Positions 60,501 to 63,852 of a stretch of DNA of 64,000 nt are shown here, one piece after another. A program made the position numbers and the translations under genes. Position 1 is the stretch's first letter. Every line of letters starts with the position of its first letter. The stretch is from Rhabdophis nuchalis (taxonomy: Eukaryota; Chordata; Lepidosauria; Squamata; Natricidae): NCBI GenBank assembly GCA_039707465.1, contig CM077644.1:196203962-196267961 (forward strand). Direction: 5' to 3'. Under the pieces are notes generated by a model that was given only the letters and a program-made list of their open reading frames with translations, had not been told where the DNA came from and did not search any database.

Positions 60501-62164
60501 TTAGCTAATATGGCATAACTCTTAATGTAATGTGCAAGCAGGCTATTGTATTATGTGAGCCCATTTAAATAAGATTGAAAGACTGTTAGGGGTAAAAAAA
60601 CACCCCCGTTGGAAAATAAACAGGCAGAATAGTTCAATACACTGGACAGCAAGAGATACGTTACTTAAACCACACAAAAATTCTAAAACACTGATAGTAG
60701 AAAAATAAATAGTCTTTACTCTTGATATAACTAAAATACTTTTTCGAAACAGTGATACTAACTCCTCTAACAATAAACAGTCCTTCACCAAAACCAGTTA
60801 TCTTACAGTCAGTCAAAACAATGATACTTCTTCCGTCTTCAGGTTCGGCTCCTTCCTCAGTGGCAATCAAGAAGCAAAGGAAAAACAAAAGGAATGACCT
60901 GTGTTTCCAGCTGCCTTTTATGATTGAGCTGGGAAGCACAGCCAATCAGATTCCACATAGTCTTTAAAGTTACATATACCCTTTAATAATCTTGGCTTAT
61001 ATATATTGTCAACCCAACATCAGGATAATTATCCTAACATAGACCTAAAATGTTTATGTGAATAAGGAGTATACCAACAGCCATAATCTTCTGTAAATCA
61101 AGCTTAAGGCTTAAGATATTGCATAATATTTTTTGGGTTTTAGACTACTATTATTCATGAATAGAAAAAAGCAATGTAATATCAGATGAATGGTTCAAGG
61201 TTTTCACATAAAGATGCTAAGAAAATATTTTGCAACTCTTTACTATAGGAAGTGACAAGAAAGAACATCCAAAAGAAATAACATATTTTATTGTCTAGCA
61301 AAAAGTAAATGCAATATTTTTACTTAATATATATTCCTGGCAGGGGGTCAACAATATGACCAAGACACTGATAAATTGTGCCACCAAGGCTTATACTCTT
61401 GGTCCTTTTAAAAAGCATAAAATGGTGACAAAAGTGCCAGGTACTGTAAACCTTGGCAAAAATCTAACAATCTGGGGAGGTATTATGGAATTGTCAGCCA
61501 GTTCCACGGGGCCCATTTGCCATCATTTTGGGGTTCTTGACAGGCTGTAGACTGGTGTATTTTTTCTCCTGCAATTTTCTTAATATTTTTGGCATTCACC
61601 CTTATTTGAGTCTATTGTCTGCAAACCTTGTTGCCTGGCAGCCCATGCCAGCAGAACCATATTGTGCAATCTCTTTATTTTGAACTGTAAAATCCAATCC
61701 AGTGTTTATTGGTGGTAGGCTAAAAGATTAGGGCACAGATTAAGGCAAACAGAAATTGTTGTGAATTTTGTAATAACAGCTTAGAATGTCACTGGTCTCT
61801 CATTTTTGCTCATTTGGTTATTTCTGTACAATTTGTACTGAAATCTAGCCAACTAGAGTGATTGCCTGCTGATTCTGTAACTCATAAAGTATTTTTAGTA
61901 GCAGTGGAATCAAGGAAAATACATTAATAAAAAAGAACTATATAATGATAAAACATTATGGAGCTGAGGACATAAATATGATTGCCCCAAACATATTTTG
62001 AAGCTTTCTGAAATGTTACCTGGATCATTATGTGAGTGAGGTACAACAAAAACTTGAAGAGGTTTATCATCCCACTCATGTTCATCATAAGTGATGTCAA
62101 ACCCTTGCTTCCAAACCCCACCATCTGGATTATCAAAAGGAAGAATGTCATAGACTTTCAGCAT
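21756..62164 (-). CDS. MAN2A1: MAN2A1, Golgi alpha-mannosidase II (3' 20 coding exons; 5' end outside window)
   Basis: Golgi type II membrane glycoside hydrolase (GH38) that trims two mannoses from the GlcNAc-bearing hybrid N-glycan to allow complex glycan synthesis. Twenty exons, each with AG acceptor and GT donor (one GC), were joined by eye. Lengths total 3063 nt with consistent phases: 1020 residues plus TGA. Visible sites, numbered in this partial chain: HSHNDPG (zinc ligands His45, Asp47), [10 protein letters not shown] (nucleophile Asp159), APLGDDFRY (Asp295/296), QHHDAITGT (zinc ligand His440), assigned by homology to Drosophila Golgi mannosidase II. Residues such as KFIWSEIS and the C-terminal ending RIQLR match MAN2A1 better than its paralogue MAN2A2. 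The human protein is 1144 residues, so about 120-130 N-terminal residues are encoded upstream. No stop or frameshift was found, so the gene looks functional. Confidence 0.96.
22285..22390 (+). mobile_element. L2-like LINE 3' end in MAN2A1 terminal intron
   Basis: Contains GTATGTCACCCAGAGTCATT and ATGGGTGACTACACAAATCT, then GATAAATAAGTA. Same 3' end type as 9440-9640. Confidence 0.6.
22946..23056 (-). CDS. MAN2A1: MAN2A1 exon (nineteenth in window)
   Basis: 111 bp, phase 0, encoding [51 protein letters not shown] and CSTTQGK are conserved. Acceptor TTTCAG, donor GAAAG|GTAAGA. Confidence 0.95.
23057..24532 (-). other. MAN2A1 intron
   Basis: Unremarkable AT-rich intron left of the palindromic hAT MITE at 24533. 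The 66-codon frame at 23640 has no family features. Confidence 0.6.
24533..24652. mobile_element. palindromic hAT MITE, 120 bp, perfect target duplication
   Basis: Ends CAGGGGTCTCCAACCTTGG / CAAGGTTAGAGACCCTTG; almost the whole element is one inverted repeat built on GGCAACTTTAAGACTT. Flanked by CTCTGGAG at 24525-24532 and 24653-24660, exact. Lies in a MAN2A1 intron. Confidence 0.92.
24777..24971 (-). CDS. MAN2A1: MAN2A1 exon (eighteenth in window)
   Basis: 195 bp, phase 0, encoding [28 protein letters not shown], and [19 protein letters not shown]. The middle part is divergent and a little shorter than human; both flanks match well. Acceptor TAATAG, donor CAAAG|GTGAGT. Confidence 0.95.
25184..25318. 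mobile_element. hAT-type MITE, 135 bp, perfect target duplication
   Basis: Ends CAGGGGTGTCAAAGTC / GAGTTTGACATCCCTG. Flanked by CTATATAA at 25176-25183 and 25319-25326, exact 8 bp. Internal ATCACGTGATG palindrome. No coding capacity. Confidence 0.93.
25585..25690. mobile_element. short remnant of TA-type MITE
   Basis: ATAGTCCTCACTTAACAATA and CACTGCTTAAGTGATGAAAG resemble family ends. Very short and decayed. Confidence 0.4.
25770..26131. mobile_element. partial hAT-type element
   Basis: GC-rich block ending in GAGGTTGGAGACCTCTG, like the right ends of CAGGGGTCTCCAACC elements, followed by TTCTAGAA as a possible target copy. No matching left end was found, so the left boundary is approximate. 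Confidence 0.5.
26273..26406 (-). CDS. MAN2A1: MAN2A1 exon (seventeenth in window)
   Basis: 134 bp encoding [39 protein letters not shown] and NEVNM. The [16 protein letters not shown] block is a hallmark of Golgi mannosidase II. Acceptor TTTTAG, donor ATATG|GTAAGA. Confidence 0.96.
26697..26838 (-). CDS. MAN2A1: MAN2A1 exon (sixteenth in window)
   Basis: 142 bp encoding [20 protein letters not shown] through [34 protein letters not shown] is conserved in the family. Acceptor ATTTAG, donor AGTG|GTAAGA. Confidence 0.96.
26839..27547 (-). other. MAN2A1 intron
   Basis: AT-rich intron, no element recognised. Confidence 0.6.
27548..27681 (-). CDS. MAN2A1: MAN2A1 exon (fifteenth in window)
   Basis: 134 bp encoding [40 protein letters not shown] and NGYQ. 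Nearly identical to mammalian MAN2A1. Acceptor ATTTAG, donor ATCAG|GTAATT. Confidence 0.96.
27880..27950 (+). mobile_element. CR1 LINE 3' fragment
   Basis: Short piece with GGACACTTTCAAAGAGGGAC and CATTTGTCTGAATGGTATAG, parts of the CR1 3' UTR. It is cut on the right by a hAT fragment. Confidence 0.6.
27951..28190. mobile_element. fragment of the CAGTGATGG hAT family
   Basis: Starts CCATGATGGTGAACCTATAG, matching the left end of 28263-28630. It contains the inverted pair GGCCCTACGAGCAAAC / GTTTGCTCGTAGGGC around 28106-28158. The right end is missing. Confidence 0.7.
28263..28630. mobile_element. hAT-type MITE, 368 bp, perfect target duplication
   Basis: Ends CAGTGATGGCGAACCTATGG / AATGGTTAGCCATCACTG. 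Flanked by ATCTATTC at 28255-28262 and 28631-28638, exact. GC-rich interior with internal inverted blocks (CTGAAGCCTCTGGAG type). In a MAN2A1 intron. Confidence 0.93.
28712..28826 (-). CDS. MAN2A1: MAN2A1 exon (fourteenth in window)
   Basis: 115 bp encoding [20 protein letters not shown] and on to [17 protein letters not shown]. Matches human PYVY..PP.VRVTHG.I.SEVT. Acceptor TTTCAG, donor CATG|GTAAGG. Confidence 0.95.
28957..29055. mobile_element. palindromic hAT MITE, 99 bp
   Basis: Same family as 24533-24652 (AACTTTAAGACTTCAACTCC, ACAAGTCTTACAGTTGCC). Flanks GTTTAAAC (28949-28956) and GATTAAAC (29056-29063) match at 7 of 8 positions. Confidence 0.85.
29090..29492. mobile_element. TA-type MITE copy in MAN2A1 intron
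   Basis: Contains CACAATTGAGCCCAAAGTTT, TTCCCATTGAATTTGCTTGT and TAAGTTGAGGACTGCTTGTA: same family as 37047-37443. The left end is decayed. Confidence 0.75.
29999..30121 (-). CDS. MAN2A1: MAN2A1 exon (thirteenth in window)
   Basis: 123 bp, phase 0, separated from the previous exon by an 82-bp intron. Encodes [40 protein letters not shown] and [14 protein letters not shown] is invariant in MAN2A1/MAN2A2. Acceptor CTTTAG, donor CAAG|GTAATA. Confidence 0.95.
30204..30437 (-). CDS. MAN2A1: MAN2A1 exon (twelfth in window)
   Basis: 234 bp, phase 0 at both ends, encoding [20 protein letters not shown] through [19 protein letters not shown]. This is the start of the C-terminal beta-rich region. IWFSGNSGL aligns with the conserved ...F.. 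TGL of Golgi mannosidases. Acceptor AAACAG, donor TTGAG|GTATGA. Confidence 0.94.
30438..31635 (-). other. MAN2A1 GC-AG intron
   Basis: Begins GCAAGT and ends AAACAG. No mobile element recognised; a G10 run at 31279. Confidence 0.7.
31636..31801 (-). CDS. MAN2A1: MAN2A1 exon followed by a GC-AG intron
   Basis: 166 bp encoding [39 protein letters not shown] and SHDAYQ. The donor is CAG|GCAAGT: GC instead of GT but otherwise full consensus. The nearest GT, four bases on, would shift the frame of the next exon, so the GC donor is required. Acceptor TTCCAG. Confidence 0.93.
32153..32401 (+). mobile_element. Sauria SINE
   Basis: tRNA-derived head GAGAGCCAGTTTGGTGTA... with TAGTGGTTAAAA (A-box region), then TTGACCTTGGGCCAGTCAT and a Bov-B-related tail AAACCTTGCCAAGAAAACTG...AGAATCAGACACAAC. 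This family is specific to squamates, and it is the strongest clue to the host. Lies in the long MAN2A1 intron, antisense. Confidence 0.88.
32597..32968. mobile_element. related TA-type MITE copy
   Basis: Starts after TA with CAGGTAATCCTTGACTGACA and ends near ATAAATTGAGGACTGTGTAA. The interior differs from the 37047 family (AAGCCATGATGGCCAACAGA), so it is a subfamily. Confidence 0.65.
33501..33529 (+). repeat. (TG)n microsatellite
   Basis: About 14 TG units, in the long MAN2A1 intron. Confidence 0.9.
33718..33755 (+). repeat. (GGAT)n microsatellite
   Basis: About six ATGG units followed by ACAG repeats. Confidence 0.85.
34519..34881. mobile_element. related TA-type MITE copy
   Basis: AATCCTTGACTTACAACTGC at the left and ATAAGCTGAGGACGAATTGT at the right, interior like 32597-32968 (CATGATGGCTGGAAGTGAAG). 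Confidence 0.65.
35038..35175 (+). mobile_element. SINE/LINE 3' tail fragment
   Basis: Has CCTTCCGAGGTGGGTAAAAT, ATTGTTGGGGGCAATATGCT and TGAAGCAGTATATAAGTAAG, a tail shared by many squamate retroelements. No head is visible. Confidence 0.55.
35202..35454. mobile_element. TA-flanked MITE, 253 bp (GAAAATAAGACC family)
   Basis: Ends CTCTGTTTCCCTGAAAATAA / TTATTTTTGAGGAAACACG, with TA on both sides. Interior repeats AATAAG(A/C)CC(T/C) several times. No transposase. Confidence 0.8.
37047..37443. mobile_element. TA-flanked MITE, 397 bp (CAGGTAGTCTTCGACTTA family)
   Basis: Ends CAGGTAGTCTTCGACTTATA / TAAGTTGAGAACTACCTG with TA on both sides. Interior includes CATGGTCACGTGATTTTACA and GCAAAGTCAATGGGGAAG. 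This family is repeated at 17800, 29090 and 48680, and more distantly elsewhere. Confidence 0.88.
38160..38365. mobile_element. fragment of ATATTTTTCAGACTATAAGA repeat family
   Basis: Starts TACCATATTTTTCAGACTAT and AAGATGCACCTTTTTTCC, the start of a common vertebrate DNA-transposon-like repeat, then GC-rich filler to AAATGGGCCGTCGGC. Right terminus not found. Confidence 0.55.
39561..39628 (-). CDS. MAN2A1: MAN2A1 micro-exon (68 bp)
   Basis: 68 bp encoding [20 protein letters not shown] and then QPR. It matches human MAN2A1 at D..Q.SQDSL..K and fits phase 0 in and two bases out exactly. Acceptor CTGGTAG, donor CCAAG|GTAAAT. It is too short to show up as a convincing ORF; identity rests on homology and phase. 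Confidence 0.9.
39629..40571 (-). other. MAN2A1 intron
   Basis: AT-rich; the frame at 39816-40031 on the plus strand is not supported by any homology. Confidence 0.6.
40572..40686 (-). CDS. MAN2A1: MAN2A1 exon (ninth in window)
   Basis: 115 bp encoding [19 protein letters not shown] through [18 protein letters not shown]. It ends in phase 0 at donor AATG|GTGGGT. Reading on would reach a stop 8 codons later, which supports this splice site. Acceptor TTCACAG. Confidence 0.93.
40897..41082 (-). CDS. MAN2A1: MAN2A1 exon with QHHDAITGT zinc ligand
   Basis: 186 bp encoding [17 protein letters not shown] through [19 protein letters not shown] and VVVDYGTR. The second His of QHHD aligns with the fourth zinc ligand of GH38. 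The segment before EARRNLGLF is less like the human protein, a known variable stretch. Acceptor TTTCAG, donor CAAG|GTGAGG. Confidence 0.95.
42277..45245 (-). mobile_element. L2/CR1-clade LINE, nearly complete ORF2, 5'-truncated
   Basis: Non-LTR retrotransposon copy. From position 45245 down it encodes an apurinic-type endonuclease ([39 protein letters not shown]), then a reverse transcriptase ([54 protein letters not shown], catalytic [10 protein letters not shown]). It is open for more than 770 codons to 42838. A two-base loss near 42908 shifts the C-terminal part into the frame at 42480-42917, ending [12 protein letters not shown]. The 3' end has an AT-rich tail with an (ATT)n run at 42277-42301. 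The 5' end lies inside the endonuclease, just before the [10 protein letters not shown] motif. Same strand as MAN2A1. Clade (L2 or CR1) is not certain. Confidence 0.9.
45462..45484 (+). repeat. (CT)n microsatellite
   Basis: About eleven TC units, between the inverted LINE copies. Confidence 0.85.
45566..46033 (+). mobile_element. L2/CR1-clade LINE 3' end, inverted relative to 42277-45245
   Basis: 5'-truncated copy of the same family: starts in the C-terminal ORF segment ([16 protein letters not shown] region), has the CCGCCTCGAGTCCCCTTGG 3' UTR motif and ends in (ATT)n at 46007-46033. Very similar to the other copy and only about 320 bp away in the opposite orientation. Confidence 0.9.
46162..46364 (-). 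CDS. MAN2A1: MAN2A1 exon (seventh in window)
   Basis: 203 bp encoding [37 protein letters not shown] and [13 protein letters not shown]. The FPVLSGDFF and YADR..HYWSGY..SRP blocks are conserved substrate-site segments. Acceptor CTTTAG, donor TTAAG|GTAAAT. Confidence 0.95.
46365..49150 (-). other. MAN2A1 intron
   Basis: Apart from the MITE at 48680, no recognised element. 47150-47400 is less AT-rich and may be an old repeat. Confidence 0.5.
48680..49025. mobile_element. TA-type MITE copy in MAN2A1 intron
   Basis: Contains GTCACGTGATCAAAATTCGA, AGCAAAGTCAATGGGGAAGC and ATAAGTTGAGGGCCATCTG. Same family and orientation as 37047-37443; left end decayed. Confidence 0.72.
49151..49328 (-). CDS. 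MAN2A1: MAN2A1 exon (sixth in window), APLGDDFRY
   Basis: 178 bp encoding [28 protein letters not shown] and [13 protein letters not shown]. The Asp pair in LGDDFRY lies in the active site of family enzymes. Ends in phase 0 with donor AAA|GTAAGA; acceptor CTAAG. Confidence 0.95.
49329..51083 (-). other. MAN2A1 intron
   Basis: Decayed MITE at 50280-50470; rest unassigned. Confidence 0.5.
50280..50470. mobile_element. decayed fragment of a TA-type MITE subfamily
   Basis: Includes TTACAGTCATAAGTCATGCT, ACTAAATGACCACAATTAAT and GTACCCAATAGGCAGTTTTC, a subfamily of the AAGTTGAGGAC-type repeats. No clean ends. Confidence 0.5.
51084..51270 (-). CDS. MAN2A1: MAN2A1 exon (fifth in window)
   Basis: 187 bp encoding [20 protein letters not shown] through the Cys-rich [18 protein letters not shown] to HPGNVQH. 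The [20 protein letters not shown] block is a signature of Golgi class II mannosidases. Acceptor TTTTAG, donor CACAG|GTAAGT. Confidence 0.95.
51741..51772 (-). ncRNA. hammerhead-like core in Penelope 3' end (candidate)
   Basis: On the minus strand: CTGATGA (51772-51766), one extra T, stem II GACAAG/CTTGTC (six pairs, loop TGAGAT), then GAAACG (51746-51741). ACGT after GAA could form only a loopless 2-bp stem III, as in minimal Penelope ribozymes that work as dimers. Stem I pairs for only about three bases. The extra T before stem II departs from the consensus, so activity is uncertain. Confidence 0.5.
51913..51982. repeat. left arm of exact 70-bp inverted repeat in Penelope pair
   Basis: The reverse complement of this 70-bp stretch occurs without mismatch at 52094-52163. 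It codes for the [13 protein letters not shown] region in both fragments. Inverted partial copies at the end are a recurring structure of Penelope-like insertions. Confidence 0.9.
52094..52163. repeat. right arm of exact 70-bp inverted repeat in Penelope pair
   Basis: Perfect reverse complement of 51913-51982, with a 111-bp spacer that holds the YIG coding part. Identity over 70 bp points to a recent or single insertion event. Confidence 0.9.
52094..52625 (+). mobile_element. Penelope-like element fragment B (C-terminus, opposite orientation)
   Basis: Plus-strand copy of the same family starting inside the inverted repeat. It encodes [19 protein letters not shown], then [20 protein letters not shown] and [10 protein letters not shown], a typical Penelope C-terminal tail after the GIY-YIG domain. 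The following 52390-52560 has imperfect short repeats containing CCAATCAGA. Homology to the Penelope 3' region stops near 52622, about where fragment A has its ribozyme-like motif. The hammerhead satellite begins there. Confidence 0.75.
52714..52787 (+). promoter_or_regulatory. tRNA-like Pol III promoter module, array unit 1
   Basis: A-box-like TAACTCAAGGC and a perfect B box GGTTCAAATCC at 52770-52780, about 35-45 bp apart, just upstream of ribozyme 1. The arrangement resembles a tRNA-derived SINE head. Promoter activity is inferred. Confidence 0.6.
52790..52846 (+). ncRNA. hammerhead ribozyme 1 (array unit 1)
   Basis: Core CTGAAGA 52802-52808; stem II AGGCT/AGCCT with loop AATA; GAA 52823-52825; stem III inside the palindrome ATGGATCCAT 52826-52835; cleavage-site C at 52836. 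Stem I pairs GGCCAG (52796-52801) with CTGGTC (52837-52842), with a TAT/T internal loop and outer pairs beyond. All conserved core bases are present. Stem II starts with an A-T pair instead of the usual G-C. Confidence 0.85.
53075..53131 (+). ncRNA. hammerhead ribozyme 2, core mutated (probably inactive)
   Basis: Same fold, but the core reads CTGACAA (53087-53093): the G8 position is A. G8 supplies the general acid in hammerhead catalysis, so cleavage should be lost. Stem II GGGCT/AGCCC, GAAA and the stem III palindrome are intact. This unit also lost its A-box region. Confidence 0.8.
53346..53420 (+). promoter_or_regulatory. tRNA-like Pol III promoter module, array unit 3
   Basis: A-box-like TAGCTCAAGGC near 53357 and B-box-like AGTTCAAATCC at 53403-53413, ending just before the ribozyme stem I. 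The first B-box G is A. Confidence 0.55.
53422..53478 (+). ncRNA. hammerhead ribozyme 3 (array unit 3)
   Basis: Core CTGACGA 53434-53440; stem II GGGCT (53441-53445)/AGCCC (53450-53454), loop AAGG; GAA 53455-53457; stem III within ATGGATCCAT 53458-53467; cleavage expected after C53468. Stem I GGCCAG/CTGGTC, then internal loop TAT/T and AAG/CTT pairs. It is a type I hammerhead with short stem III; the loops in stems I and II could make the usual tertiary contact. Confidence 0.88.
53690..53764 (+). promoter_or_regulatory. tRNA-like Pol III promoter module, array unit 4
   Basis: Same layout as in unit 3, with B-box-like AGTTCAAATCC at 53747-53757. Confidence 0.55.
53766..53822 (+). ncRNA. hammerhead ribozyme 4 (array unit 4)
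   Basis: Identical in core and stems to ribozyme 3: CTGACGA 53778-53784, stem II 53785-53798, GAA 53799-53801, palindrome 53802-53811, cleavage after C53812. Cleavage here and at the previous site would release a 344-nt monomer. Confidence 0.88.
54038..54110 (+). promoter_or_regulatory. tRNA-like Pol III promoter module, array unit 5
   Basis: Same layout; B-box-like AGTTCAAATCC at 54093-54103. Two bases are missing between the boxes compared with units 3 and 4. Confidence 0.55.
54112..54168 (+). ncRNA. hammerhead ribozyme 5 (array unit 5)
   Basis: CTGACGA 54124-54130, stem II 54131-54144, GAA 54145-54147, palindrome 54148-54157, cleavage after C54158. Identical to ribozymes 3 and 4. Cleavage at sites 4 and 5 would release a 346-nt RNA. 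Confidence 0.88.
54350..56241 (-). other. MAN2A1 intron right of hammerhead array
   Basis: Starts with (TA)n then unique-looking AT-rich intron sequence. Nothing else recognised. Confidence 0.6.
56242..56415 (-). CDS. MAN2A1: MAN2A1 exon with catalytic nucleophile
   Basis: 174 bp encoding [20 protein letters not shown] and on to FFWRQNW. Asp in WAVDPFGHS aligns with the GH38 nucleophile and zinc ligand (Asp204 of Drosophila Golgi mannosidase II). Acceptor TTATTAG, donor TTGGG|GTAAGT. The 5-kb intron that follows holds the Penelope and hammerhead array. Confidence 0.95.
56416..57264 (-). other. MAN2A1 intron
   Basis: 849-bp AT-rich intron, nothing recognised. Confidence 0.6.
57265..57392 (-). 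CDS. MAN2A1: MAN2A1 exon (third in window)
   Basis: 128 bp encoding [20 protein letters not shown] through [13 protein letters not shown]. The TGGWVMPDE stretch is strongly conserved in GH38 enzymes. Acceptor TTTCAG, donor GTAG|GTAGGT. The split first codon is Arg here; the human protein has Ser. Confidence 0.95.
57393..58211 (-). other. MAN2A1 intron
   Basis: 819-bp AT-rich intron, nothing recognised. Confidence 0.6.
58212..58383 (-). CDS. MAN2A1: MAN2A1 exon (second in window)
   Basis: 172 bp. It completes the Gly codon and encodes [19 protein letters not shown] through KKDAVK, part of the GH38 N-terminal catalytic barrel. Acceptor TTAATAG, donor AAAAG|GTCAGG; two bases carry into the next exon. 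Confidence 0.95.
59202..59423. mobile_element. mariner/Tigger-like MITE, 222 bp, TA target
   Basis: Ends CAGTAATCCCTCGTTTTCC / AAAACGAGGGATTACTG with further complementarity (CCGCGG, TTCGCGG blocks). Flanked by TA at 59200-59201 and 59424-59425, the Tc1/mariner-type duplication. CpG-rich and little decayed. Confidence 0.92.
60584..61039. mobile_element. candidate solo LTR, 456 bp
   Basis: Terminal TGTTAGG / CCTAACA inverted ends, flanked by AAGAC (60579-60583) and TAGAC (61040-61044), 4 of 5 matching. On the minus strand there are CCAAT-complement (GATTGGC) and TATA-like (CATAAAAGG) motifs in promoter order, favouring minus orientation. No internal coding region flanks it. Confidence 0.55.
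62020..62164 (-). CDS. MAN2A1: MAN2A1 exon (first in window): HSHNDPG zinc-ligand exon
   Basis: 145 bp, phase 0 in, one base over (start of the Gly codon). It begins [20 protein letters not shown] and ends at HSHNDPG, the start of the GH38 catalytic domain with two zinc ligands. Acceptor is TTTTAG, donor is CCAG|GTAACA. The Met at the start is an internal residue, not an initiator. Confidence 0.95.
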
Positions 62165-62282
62165 CTAAAATGCATAAAAAGAATAGCCATGATATATACA
62201 ATTATTGATGCACATAGTTCTGTAAGTATGGTTATGGCCACTAATTTACTACTAAACAAAATTCAGACAAATCATTGAAAGC

Positions 62283-62515
62283 GAGTTTAATCTGGTGATA
62301 AAAGGCACTGGACTAGAAATGAGGAGCCAAGAGTTCTAGCCTTGCCTTAGGCATAAAGCTGACTGAGTAACTTTGAATCAGTCACTCTATCTCAGGTTTA
62401 GGAAGCAAACAAGGACACACCACAGATTCATCCGGGCAGTTGAGTCAGCAAAGACCCTAAGGCATGGATGAATAAATAAACAAATAAATAAATAAATAAA
62501 TAAAGAGCCTCATTC
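62283..62515 (+). mobile_element. Sauria-type SINE, diverged
   Basis: Similar head (AAGGCACTGGACTAGAAATG, AGTTCTAGCCTTGCCTTAGG) and a CAGTCACTCTATCTCAG segment; ends in an (AAAT)n tail at about 62470-62504. More diverged than the 32153 copy. Confidence 0.7.
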
Positions 62516-62637
62516 CAAAATTCTGTTTGCATACTACATTCAAAGAATACTTTTCATAGATTTGTATTTAAAAATTATTTGTCTAGATATCATAAATTGA
62601 ACATTGTACATATGTGATCAGCCATAATAGTCTAAAG

Positions 62638-62850
62638 CAGTGGTGTCCAAACTTTTTTCAAAGAGGGCCAGATTGGATGAAGTGAACATGGTGGAGGGCC
62701 GAACATTCTTTGAACCATTACAATTAAATGCAAATAAATTATTTTATGCCAAGTTAATTGCAAATGACATACTTTTCATTTCATAACATTAAGATCAACT
62801 GACAGTTGAGTTTTCACAATGTATTGAAAATAAATTTTAAAAAAACTTAC
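62638..62850. mobile_element. left part of a hAT-type element
   Basis: Begins CAGTGGTGTCCAAACTTTTT, a common hAT end, and carries AGAGGGCCAGATTGGATGAA and GGAGGGCCGAACATTC. The CT-rich tract follows; the right end is not seen before position 64000. Confidence 0.65.
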
Positions 62851-62854
62851 CTAC

Positions 62855-63690
62855 CTCTTTCTCTCTTTCTCTCTTTCTTCCTCTCTCTCTCTCCATTTCT
62901 CTCGCTCTTTCTCTCTTTCTTTCTCTCTCTTTTTCTCTTTCTTTCTGTCTCTCTTTCTTCCTCTCTCTCTCTCCATTTCTCTCTCTCCCTTTCTCTCTCT
63001 CTTTCTCTTTCTTTCTGTCTCCCTTTCTCTCTCACTCTCTCTTTCTCTCTCTTTCTTCCGCTCTCTCTCCATTTCTCTCTCTTTCTTTCTCTCTCTCTCT
63101 TTCTCTTTCTTTCTGTCTCTCTTTCTTTCTCTCTCTCTTTCTCTCTCTTTCTTCCTATCTCTCTCTCTCCATTTCTCTTTCTTTCTCTCTCTCTTTCTTT
63201 CTTTCTGTCTCTCTTTCTCTCTCTCTCTTTCGCTCTTTCTTTCCCTTTCTCTCTCCCTTTTTCTCTTTTTTTCTCTCTCTTTCTGTCTTTCTCTCTCTTT
63301 CTTTCTCTTTCTCTTTCTTTCTTTCTTTCTCTCTTTCTCTTTCTCTCTTTCTCTCTGTCACTCTGTGTGTGTGTCTGTCTGTCTCTCACTCACTTAATCA
63401 GTCTCTATCTGTCTCTCACTCCCTCTCTCTGTCTCTCCCTGTCTCTGTGTGTGTCACTCTCTCTGATTCTCTCCCTCCCTCCCTCTCTCTGTATGTCTGC
63501 CTCTCCCTCTTTCCCTGTCTGTCTCCGATTCAATCCTCCCTGTGTCATTCTCTATCTGTGTCTCTCTCCGTCTCTCTCCCTCCTTCTCTTTCTCTCTGTC
63601 TCTGTCTGTCTCTCTGTCTTTCCCTCCCTCCCCTTCTGTCTCTCTCTGTGTCTGTCAGTCAATCCCTCTCTCCCCTCTCCTCCCCTCCCC
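62855..63690 (+). repeat. CT-rich (pyrimidine) microsatellite tract, ~830 bp
   Basis: Almost pure C/T with CTTT, CTCT, CTGT and TCCC units and very few purines until about 63360, then mixed with GT and GTCTGTCT. All long open frames here, on both strands, are composition artefacts (Ser/Leu/Phe or Arg/Glu/Lys only). Confidence 0.95.
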
Positions 63691-63852
63691 CACCCCGGGA
63701 AGCAGAAGGGCCGGTATGCCAGAGGTTACGGACGCCTCCTCCCGCAGTGGGCGAGGGAGCAGGCGGGGTGAGCACCCAAGGCTACCATCATCTTAAGCAC
63801 CACCGAGGCTGTCGCCCGGCAGGAGCCGCTCGTTCACCTCCCTCCCAGCCAT

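Larger units (their letters stand above)
58384..62019 (-). other. MAN2A1 intron
   Basis: Contains the mariner-like MITE (59202) and a candidate solo LTR (60584). 61040-62019 shows nothing recognised. Confidence 0.6.

Noticed and set aside
62806..63771. 321-codon open frame (and 180-codon antisense frame)
   Set aside because: Composed almost only of Ser/Leu/Phe (or Arg/Glu/Lys) from a CT microsatellite; no domain and no codon structure.
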